Below are positions 57,813 to 64,000 of a stretch of 64,000 nucleotides of DNA, piece after piece (position 1 is the stretch's first letter; the number at the start of each line of letters is the position of its first letter). The stretch covers positions 1 to 64,000 of the forward strand of contig DASXZY010000045.1 of the NCBI GenBank assembly GCA_036501625.1, written 5' to 3'. A program made the position numbers and the translations under genes. The notes under the pieces are model-generated. The model was not told where the DNA came from, made no database searches, and saw only the letters and a program-made list of their open reading frames with translations. Source of the DNA: Palsa-1400 sp036501625. GTDB taxonomy: Bacteria > Verrucomicrobiota > Verrucomicrobiia > Limisphaerales > Palsa-1400.

Positions 57813-59435
57813 TTACGGCACGGGCCGCGCGATATAAAATCCTTGCGGGTTTTCCGCAGGTTCCGCGAAGGTCATGCGGCCTGTGGTGTTGGTAATCGTG
57901 CCGATGCTGGTCCAGTTGGTCACGGGCACGTTCAGGCTGCCGGAGGCCAAAATCTCGCAAACCGCGCCTGGTTCGCTTTGGACGGTAAATTGAATCTGGC
58001 TGCCAGACAAAGTCGGACTCACGAGACTCAATGGCGTCGTCTCGACCAAGCGCACGTTGTCCAAATCCCAATAGCCTCCGACAAGGTTCGCGGCAGGCGT
58101 GCAGAGCGCCAGGATGCCGATGTTTTGCCCGGCCCAAGGGGCATTCGGCTGGACCGCTGGAACCTGCACCTGAAAATCCGCAAATTCGGTCAGGTTCGTG
58201 AAGACATTCGTGTCAAATGTGACAACTCTCGAACCTACGATATCAATGTTGTTGGATGGGTCCCGATAATACAAACCCAACAGCAGCGTGGACCCCTGTG
58301 TCAGCGGTTCGAAGAGGCTGCTGGTCAGGGCGAAGGTCAAGGTATAGGCCTTGCCGGGATTGAAAACGGCGTTGAACGCATGGTCGGGGGACGAACCAGT
58401 TATGCCGATGGAGTTGTAGTCCTGAAGCAATCCCACGCCGGGCAGTGCTGACATCAGCGCCGCTTGAATGCCATCCGTGTTTCCAATGTAGGATGGAAGA
58501 GTGTTGGCATTATAAAAGGCGCCCACAAGGTCAGACCAGGGAGTATCGTAATTATTGCTCGGATAGTAATCGGAGGGCTGGGGCGTTTCCTGCCATTCGG
58601 CAATCAGATTAGTCGCGTAGGGAAATTCCTCCGGCACGACCGGCGATTCGAACGAATAATTGGGCACGTAGAGGCTCTCCAACAGCCGAACATTGTCCAC
58701 ATCCCAATAGCCGGCAGCCAGGTTCGTCGGGGTCGTGCAAATAAGCTGGATGCCGATATTCTGCCCGGCCCACGCGTCGCTGGCCTGGACCTTGGGCAGA
58801 GCCACCGTGAAATCAGTCAAGTGCGTGAGGTTGGTGAACACGTTCGTGTCAAAAGTCACCGTGGAAGCCGCCACGGTGACCATGTTGCTGTTGCTGTCGC
58901 GATAGTACAAACTCATTTGCAAGGTGGAACCTTCCGTCAATGGTTCCGCGCTGCTGCTGGTCAGTCCGACGGTCAGTGTATAACCTTTGCCGGGCTTGAA
59001 CGCGGCGTTGAACAAATGATCCGGCGCCGAGCTTGTGATGCCCGCGGAATTCTCATCCTGCAAAATTCCCACGGCGGGGAAGTTCTGCAAAAATGCCCCC
59101 TGCGCGCCGTCGATGTTGTCAATGAATTCTCCGGGATAATCGAGATTATAGAATACGCCCACCAAATAGGACCAGGGAGTATCAAAATTGCCGGCCGGAT
59201 TGTAGCTGGCCGGCTGGAGCGTTTCCTGCCATTCGTCGATGAGATTGATCGCGAAGGGCAAAACTTGCGGCGCGGCGGGCGATTCAAATGAAAAATTGGG
59301 CACGTAAATATTGCCCGCGCGGAGCGGTCCCGCGAAGGCCAGCGCAACGGCCAGCGCCGGCAAGACAGCCATCCAGCAGCCGCGCCTGTGCTTCCTGGAG
59401 AAAATGGAATAGAATTTGTATTGAGTATTTTTCAT
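57813..59435 (-). CDS. exported protein with two copies of a 215-residue domain
   Basis: The ATG at 59435 (540 aa) starts MKNTQYKFYSIFSRKHRRGC and a signal peptide ending GPLRA. The mature chain has two consecutive domains, about 43-257 and 258-468, each beginning YVPN-SFESP and ending NLxxGYWDxDNVRL, clearly more than half identical by eye. Each contains PGKxYTLT, LTSSxxEPLTxGSTL and FTNLTxxxDF, a carbohydrate- or surface-binding jelly-roll type. A Verrucomicrobia-type C-terminal domain (VCEILASGSLNVPVTNWTSIG) closes it. No PEP-CTERM tail. The 59436-60059 part of the frame is not coding. Confidence 0.8.
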   Translation of the reverse strand: MKNTQYKFYSIFSRKHRRGCWMAVLPALAVALAFAGPLRAGNIYVPNFSFESPAAPQVLPFAINLIDEWQETLQPASYNPAGNFDTPWSYLVGVFYNLDYPGEFIDNIDGAQGAFLQNFPAVGILQDENSAGITSSAPDHLFNAAFKPGKGYTLTVGLTSSSAEPLTEGSTLQMSLYYRDSNSNMVTVAASTVTFDTNVFTNLTHLTDFTVALPKVQASDAWAGQNIGIQLICTTPTNLAAGYWDVDNVRLLESLYVPNYSFESPVVPEEFPYATNLIAEWQETPQPSDYYPSNNYDTPWSDLVGAFYNANTLPSYIGNTDGIQAALMSALPGVGLLQDYNSIGITGSSPDHAFNAVFNPGKAYTLTFALTSSLFEPLTQGSTLLLGLYYRDPSNNIDIVGSRVVTFDTNVFTNLTEFADFQVQVPAVQPNAPWAGQNIGILALCTPAANLVGGYWDLDNVRLVETTPLSLVSPTLSGSQIQFTVQSEPGAVCEILASGSLNVPVTNWTSIGTITNTTGRMTFAEPAENPQGFYIARPVP

Positions 59436-59884
59436 GACGTTTAAATGTTGCGGCAATCTTGCTGCGACACAAGCGTGATGGTTCATGCACCTTCCCCGCA
59501 ACGCAAGCGAATTCTGGCTGCTTTTGCCTTCCACAAGTCGCGCTCTTCGGGCGTTTCCCGATTTCAATGGGACGGCGCGTCTGAGCGGCAGGTCTCCGTG
59601 GAAGAGCCATCGCTGAATGAAGTTCGCGTCCGGGTTGGGCCGGGGTCTGCGGCTACTTTTGATGTGGAGTGATACGCCTGATCCTGGATGGAATGCGCGC
59701 ACTGGAGACCGGCGCCTTGCCTGCAACCCGCCCGCGCCAGCCTTTGCGAAAATGGAAATCCCAGCCGGAGAGCAGGAAATCGGCTTGACATATCGTCCGC
59801 GCTTTTTGCCTTTGGGATTGGCGGCGGCGGACGCCGGTGCGCTGGCGATTGCCCTGGCTTCAGCGCGGGGCTTGCGCATCAAGC
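59436..59884. other. gene-free stretch
   Basis: About 450 bases between the duplicated-domain protein and the small lipoprotein. Short frames on both strands have no signal, domain or ribosome site. It presumably includes the promoter of the minus-strand genes at its left end. Confidence 0.4.
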
Positions 59885-60214
59885 CTATTTCTTCGGCAGG
59901 TAGTGGACAGCCGCCATCCGGCGGTCCAATTCGATGACGGAATAACCGGCGGGCGAGTAGCGATCCGCGCCTTTGGCCGCGGGATGCTCGACCCGCCAGG
60001 CGACGACTTTCCAACCGTCGTCCGAGGGCTGGACTTCCCATTCCGCGCGACTGGCCCAATTTTCATTTCGCTCCAGCACGCGGCGGGCGGCCGAAATCTG
60101 TTCCCGGTAGGGCCCGGCCGGGTCTTCGGGGTGCGCCATGCGGCCAGGCTGCTCGCCGCAGCCAGTCAGTACGAAAATTCCAAGAGCGAGAGCCAGAATA
60201 GAATTCCTTGCCAC
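59885..60214 (-). CDS. small lipoprotein
   Basis: 109 residues. Lipoprotein signal MARNSILALALGIFVLTGC (lipobox VLTGC). The mature part (REQISAARRVLERNENWASRAEWEVQPSDDGWKVVAWRVEHP) is a short alpha/beta domain resembling NTF2-like or cystatin-like lipoproteins, though I would not commit to a family. Divergent from the 244-aa membrane gene, with the promoters in 60215-60319. Confidence 0.75.
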   Translation of the reverse strand: MARNSILALALGIFVLTGCGEQPGRMAHPEDPAGPYREQISAARRVLERNENWASRAEWEVQPSDDGWKVVAWRVEHPAAKGADRYSPAGYSVIELDRRMAAVHYLPKK

Positions 60215-60319
60215 ACCTTCCTATCGGCAGATTGCGGCTCGAATTTACAAATCCGCTGGAAAATTGTAATCGCGCCGGCGCTCCCAATACGTATAATCCA
60301 GTCCCAAAACGATTAGCTC

Positions 60320-61054
60320 ATGGCCGCAACGCCCATCCAACCCGCTCCGAAACCGCAGCCCGCGCCAGCGCGGAGCGTGCGGGAGCTTATCATGGCCAGC
60401 GCGGGGGAGGCCTTGGTCGGCGCGTTTTCGCTTTCGATTCTCGGCACGATTGCCATAAGCATTGCCAGCGGTTTTGCCGCCGGCATGATCCCATCTCCGC
60501 CACCTGGTTTTGCGGCGGAATCGCACGGCGATCATGCGAGCGGCCACGAATCATGGAAGCACGAGATGGGCGAGCGCGCCTTCACGTTTGTCTTTGCCAT
60601 TTTCTTTGTCCATTCGTTGTGGTCGGGGCTTCGGCGCGACCGAGCCGGCCTCGAAGGGCGATTGGCGCGCATCCTGTCAAAGCTGCGCGATAATTGGTTT
60701 GAATTGATCATCGGCAACGCTATCAGCGCCTGGGCAACCGTCCTGCTTTTGAATATCGGGCAGGGCTTTTCGCCGGTGCGGATGCTGTTGCAACCGGTCT
60801 GGGAATTGATTCGGTCCATCGCGGTGGAAGCCGCGCGTTTTGTCCTGGGGGCCTCGAACACGGCCAGCGTCAACGATTGGTTTTCCTGGTATAATGCCAA
60901 CAGCGCCAAGCTCAGTTTTTGGATTATTTACATGGGCGGAGCTTTGGATGACTTGGGCGTCCCGAATTATAAGACGCTGGCCCGCTGGAGCTGGCGCAAG
61001 TGGCGGCATCGCCAGCAAAGCACGCTGCCGGCGCCGAATTCACAGCCTAAATAA
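60320..61054 (+). CDS. hypothetical membrane protein, four candidate helices
   Basis: 244 residues with hydrophobic segments at about 30-53 (GEALVGAFSLSILGTIAISIASGFAAG), 85-100 (AFTFVFAIFFVHSLW), 123-145 (WFELIIGNAISAWATVLLLNIG) and 200-215. A Pro/His-rich loop (PSPPPGFAAESHGDHASGHESWKHE) lies between the first two and may bind metal. Cytoplasmic basic tail RWSWRKWRHRQQ. No family recognised; convergent with the 444-aa gene by only 10 bases. Confidence 0.65.
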   Translation: MAATPIQPAPKPQPAPARSVRELIMASAGEALVGAFSLSILGTIAISIASGFAAGMIPSPPPGFAAESHGDHASGHESWKHEMGERAFTFVFAIFFVHSLWSGLRRDRAGLEGRLARILSKLRDNWFELIIGNAISAWATVLLLNIGQGFSPVRMLLQPVWELIRSIAVEAARFVLGASNTASVNDWFSWYNANSAKLSFWIIYMGGALDDLGVPNYKTLARWSWRKWRHRQQSTLPAPNSQPK

Positions 61055-61064
61055 TCGCGCCGAT

Positions 61065-62399
61065 TTAAAGTCCGCCCTCCGCGGCGGCTTCCGGGATTCG
61101 CAAAATTTCGCGAATTGGAATCTCCGTCCAGCAGCCTGCCTGCGACTTGCCCGAACGGCCCTGGTTCCCCTCGGAGGACGCGATGGCAAACGTTCCGCGA
61201 TAGATGCGGTTGAGGTACTCGATGCGCACTTCTCCGCGCGGGCCGCCCGTACGCGTGCCGGCGTAGAAATTGACAAAGCTCCGCGCGTCGCGCACGTCCA
61301 CTGGCGATTCAAATTCTATATACTCGTAATCGCGCCCCGGCGACGAGCGATGATCCGTGAAGTAATAGCCTTCGGGCGAGCGCTGGTGTTGGAAAAAAAG
61401 CGTCTCCGCGCCCGGACGCGGAATCGCGTAGAGATCGAGATCGATGTCCTCCTTCCAGCGAATGCCAATTTTAAGCGGGCCTTTCATGCGCGACGGCGGC
61501 GGCGGATTCGCGTCGGACATGGCATCGCCGGTCAGCCAATCCACTTGTTGCACGGTGCGAGTCACGCGCACCATCTCCGGCTTGGCTTGGAGCGGGTCGG
61601 CCGCCCAGCCGTTGGAGGCGGCGCTGGCGCCGGAAGATTGCGCTCCGAACGCGGCCATGGCCGTCGCCAAATCGGACGAGAATGACGCCAGGCGCCCGCC
61701 GCGCCGCTCGGCGTAAAGCGCCCAAAAGCGCTCAACTTTCTCCCGGTGCAAGTCATTGACCCACGGGTCTCCGAAGTAGGCCCAGTAAATTCGCGGCCGC
61801 CCGGCCGAGGCATCGCCGGGGTTCAATCCAAAAACGGATTCCTCGCGCGAGGCGCGAAGATGGCCGTCGGATGGGAAATAGCCGCCTGTCATGGAGAAAT
61901 CCGGCTCGCGGGCGTCCTGATACAACGGGCTGCCGATCAAGAGCAACGGGAGTTTCTCTTCGCCATCCAGGGTCGGCTGGGTCTGGGCCAGGAAATCGCA
62001 GAATTGCGGCAAACGGATCGCTCCGTCGAAATTTGGCTTCGGCCCGGCTGGTTTGGGGTTGTCGCGCGCCAGGAATTGCCTGATCTCGCCGATGGAGGAG
62101 GCGAACTGATTGGCGCGAGTCTTGGGACTTTTGAAAACTTGCGCGGTCGGAATGGAAAGCCGCGCAATGCTCTTCAAATTGTAAGCGTCGTAAATCTCGA
62201 CCCGCGCTCCGAGCGGAAAATCTTCGACGATCAGCCGCACGAGACCCCGGTAAACGGGGTCTTTGGCCGCTGAATCCAGAAACGGGGAAAGGCCGATGAC
62301 GAAATTGGAGGTTTCCGCCCGCGCCGCGGAACCAACGCAAAGGGCCAGACCGAGAATGAATGCTAAACCCCGCATAACAGGGTGGCGGTTGGAATTCAT
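61065..62399 (-). CDS. exported 444-aa protein of unknown function
   Basis: Signal peptide MRGLAFILGLALCVGSAARA near the start. The N-terminal half, FVIGLSPFLDSAAKDPVYRGLVRLIVEDFPLGARVEIYDAYN, looks like the first strand-helix of a von Willebrand A-like domain, and the C-terminal part contains IGIRWKEDIDLDLYAIPRPGAETLFFQHQRSPEGYYFTDHRSSPG, a compact domain with several Asp that could bind metal. Coupled to the upstream 382-aa membrane protein by ATGA, so the two likely act together. No family name certain. Confidence 0.7.
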   Translation of the reverse strand: MNSNRHPVMRGLAFILGLALCVGSAARAETSNFVIGLSPFLDSAAKDPVYRGLVRLIVEDFPLGARVEIYDAYNLKSIARLSIPTAQVFKSPKTRANQFASSIGEIRQFLARDNPKPAGPKPNFDGAIRLPQFCDFLAQTQPTLDGEEKLPLLLIGSPLYQDAREPDFSMTGGYFPSDGHLRASREESVFGLNPGDASAGRPRIYWAYFGDPWVNDLHREKVERFWALYAERRGGRLASFSSDLATAMAAFGAQSSGASAASNGWAADPLQAKPEMVRVTRTVQQVDWLTGDAMSDANPPPPSRMKGPLKIGIRWKEDIDLDLYAIPRPGAETLFFQHQRSPEGYYFTDHRSSPGRDYEYIEFESPVDVRDARSFVNFYAGTRTGGPRGEVRIEYLNRIYRGTFAIASSEGNQGRSGKSQAGCWTEIPIREILRIPEAAAEGGL

Positions 62400-63544
62400 G
62401 CGCCATTTCCCCGATAAGGCGGCAAGCCGCCGGCGTTCGCACGACGGCTTTCCGGGGCTACCGTCGTGTCAAGATGATTTCGAACGTGGTCGGACAACTG
62501 TTCCAGAATGATCTGGCGTTTTTGGGTTTGGTCCTGCCGCCGCGCGGCTTCGCGGTGGAACATGGATTTTCCATAGGCCAGCAGGGCGGCGAGCTGGTTC
62601 TCGAGCTTCGTGATATGACCGCTGGCTTCACCCAGGCCCATTCGTTCGCGGGCGACGCTTTCCTCCAGGCGTATTCGCTCATGCTCCAGTTGCGCGGCGG
62701 CAGGGTCGAGGGCCAGGCGGACGGGGCGATGGCGGAGATAAAGGTTTGTCATATACATTCCCAAAACGGCCGAAAGGAAAATCTCGGCCACGGCCTGGCC
62801 GGCCACCGTGATGACATCGATCCATTTGGCGCCGGCAAAATTGAGGCCGTGCGGCATCGCGCCAGACGAGGAGGCCGGATCCGACACGGTGAGCGAAGCG
62901 ATTTGGTCGTTGATGCCCTTGGAGAGAGACGGATAAACGCTCGCATAGGCGGCCACCCAAACGAGCACGCCGAGAACGCCTGCCGCCAGGCAGAACCAGA
63001 GATACAAATCGCGCGTCTTTGTCTCGCGCAGGCAATCCCATCCCACTTTGACCGCCAGCGCGCCGACCGGCAACAAGGCCGACCAAAGATACGCCCTGAG
63101 CGGATTTTCCCGGAATGTGATAAAGCCGGATTCCAGGAGATTGAAGGAGATGTTGGAAACGCCGAAGGCAATCAAACACACAATGCCGAGGCAGCACGTG
63201 GCGAACATGAACAAATCCCAGCCATTCCAAGGCGGGCTGGGGGCTGTATCTTCGCGGCCATCGACCATGACAGGCACCAGGCGCGGTTGTTGGTGGAGAC
63301 GGATTTCCGTCTCTTTTAACCGGCCCTCCAGGAAGGCCAGGCGGTCTTCGTGGGTGCGGGCCTTCTGCCGGGCCTGCTCCCATTCCACCGCGTGATGATG
63401 CAGAAATAGCGCGCGGTGATAATTCTCGATTTCCGCGGCGGCCACGGCGGATTCGCCTGGATTTTCGAGCTGGTTCTGAATGAATTCGAGGTGGACGGGC
63501 GGAGTGATCGCTCCTTCATCCGGCTTCGAGGCGGCGGCATTCAT
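62396..63544 (-). CDS. membrane protein with flanking coiled coils
   Basis: 382 residues. A first coiled coil (about 40-85: VEWEQARQKARTHEDRLAFLEGRLKETEIRL), then four hydrophobic segments (GWDLFMFATCCLGIVCLIAFG, AYLWSALLPVGALAVKVGW, YLWFCLAAGVLGVLVWVAAYA, and ITVAGQAVAEIFLSAVLGMYM), then a second coiled coil (about 285-360). The stop overlaps the next gene start by ATGA. Probably a scaffold-type inner-membrane protein; function unknown. Confidence 0.7.
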   Translation of the reverse strand: MNAAASKPDEGAITPPVHLEFIQNQLENPGESAVAAAEIENYHRALFLHHHAVEWEQARQKARTHEDRLAFLEGRLKETEIRLHQQPRLVPVMVDGREDTAPSPPWNGWDLFMFATCCLGIVCLIAFGVSNISFNLLESGFITFRENPLRAYLWSALLPVGALAVKVGWDCLRETKTRDLYLWFCLAAGVLGVLVWVAAYASVYPSLSKGINDQIASLTVSDPASSSGAMPHGLNFAGAKWIDVITVAGQAVAEIFLSAVLGMYMTNLYLRHRPVRLALDPAAAQLEHERIRLEESVARERMGLGEASGHITKLENQLAALLAYGKSMFHREAARRQDQTQKRQIILEQLSDHVRNHLDTTVAPESRRANAGGLPPYRGNGA

Positions 63545-63637
63545 GGCTTCACCTTATTATTGACGCATGGCCGGCTGGCCGGGCCGGGCGGCGGCAGTTC
63601 GGGCGCGCGGCCCGGCCCAGGCGTGAGCCTGCGATGT

Positions 63638-63997
63638 TTAATTCTGCGAATTTTGATCGTCAGACTTGCCATCGATTTTGGAGCGTTTCTGATCCTTCTG
63701 GCCGTCTTCCAGCCGCTTGAGCTGCCGCTCAAGATTTCTGAGCTGGCTTTGCAGGGTCTGTCGGGCGTTGCGCAGGGACTCGATTTCCTGGGACAGCCCG
63801 GCGGAATCTCCGTCATGCCCCTTCGCCTGCGCGCGGCCATAATCTTCGGCCGACAGTTTTGCCATGTCCCTCATGACTTGATCGGTCGCGCGCCGGCTGG
63901 CTTCCATTGAGCGTTGGGCCTGCTCCACCGCGCGTTGCGCCTGCTCGCTGGCCCGCTTGGTGATGATCGTGTAATCCTCGGACGACATTCCCGGCAT
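63638..63997 (-). CDS. coiled-coil protein at the right edge, possibly truncated
   Basis: At least 119 residues, starting at the ATG at 63997, three bases from the window edge; a longer gene could begin outside. Almost entirely helical heptads (SEQAQRAVEQAQRSMEASRRATDQVMRDM, LRNARQTLQSQLRNLERQLKRLEDGQK). Same strand as, and 93 bases upstream of, the membrane protein with coiled coils, suggesting a shared complex. Family unknown. Confidence 0.6.
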   Translation of the reverse strand: MPGMSSEDYTIITKRASEQAQRAVEQAQRSMEASRRATDQVMRDMAKLSAEDYGRAQAKGHDGDSAGLSQEIESLRNARQTLQSQLRNLERQLKRLEDGQKDQKRSKIDGKSDDQNSQN

Positions 63998-64000
63998 TGC

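Overview
The window looks like a high-GC chromosome segment of a member of the Verrucomicrobiota (Limisphaerales/Pedosphaera-like is my best guess). This rests on several combined traits: menaquinone made by the futalosine route (mqnE, mqnA, a UbiA prenyltransferase); a G-FTLVELLVVIA pseudopilin of the type abundant in PVC bacteria; many exported proteins with Thr/Asn-rich repeat architecture; short sedolisins; and weak or absent Shine-Dalgarno sites in front of many genes. No rRNA or marker beyond bS21 is present, so the assignment is inference.

Layout. (1) 1-6249: one side of an integrated element. Its tyrosine recombinase sits next to the 3' end of tRNA-Thr(CGT), followed leftward on the same strand by a 311-aa unknown, an excisionase-like wHTH, a Cys-cluster protein, an 830-aa primase/helicase-like protein and a small HTH-like protein. 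The element runs off the left edge. (2) 6346-10640: an Xaa-Pro aminopeptidase and an exported family 2 glycosidase. (3) 10931-12247: an exported unknown that apparently starts at ATA, tail-to-tail with a small lipoprotein. (4) 24288 down to 12011: a long co-directional block with a stand-alone receiver domain, a complete tripartite RND efflux set (MFP, two RND pumps, outer-membrane factor, all coupled or nearly touching), an ECF sigma factor, a 71-aa partner and a Ycf46-like AAA ATPase. (5) 24837-31086: a beta-lactamase-fold serine hydrolase with Calx-beta, a LysM lipoprotein, two tandem thymidylate-kinase-like genes, a ROK sugar kinase and a Ppx/GppA phosphatase.

(6) 31134-35575 is the accessory region. 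It holds a HigB toxin, a HigA-ImmA antitoxin/protease, a conserved 164-aa partner, decayed neighbours (Panacea-like and DUF7689-like fragments), and a second minus-strand set with a SymE-like protein, a twice-frameshifted DUF6573 gene and a small basic protein. Upstream of that set lie a leader with a four-codon ORF and duplicated ribosome-binding site, and a strong candidate small RNA (nested stem plus intrinsic terminator). (7) 35679-43274: a beta-CASP-like metallo-hydrolase, a giant IxGG-repeat protein ending in a self-cleaving S74 chaperone domain, and a nine-heme cytochrome c plus a membrane-anchored protein. The last two are bracketed by near-perfect 23-bp inverted repeats that match the ends of a RAYT-derived mini-element lying between them.

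(8) 43591-52588: bS21, a sugar isomerase/epimerase-like protein, a flippase-like membrane protein, an NtrC-type regulator, then the menaquinone run ubiA-mqnE-mqnA followed by ApbE, and convergent rlmI. (9) 52708-64000: secreted sedolisin, exported esterase, FKBP isomerase, pseudopilin, a protein with a doubled 215-residue domain, lipoprotein and membrane proteins of unknown role, and a coiled-coil protein cut or nearly cut by the right edge.

Most promising for novelty: the candidate small RNA and leader upstream of the SymE-like gene (35039-35575), the inverted-repeat-bracketed cytochrome cassette (40591-43274), the HigB/HigA-ImmA/164-aa module (31955-33902), and the direct-plus-inverted repeat cluster next to the primase (591-682).
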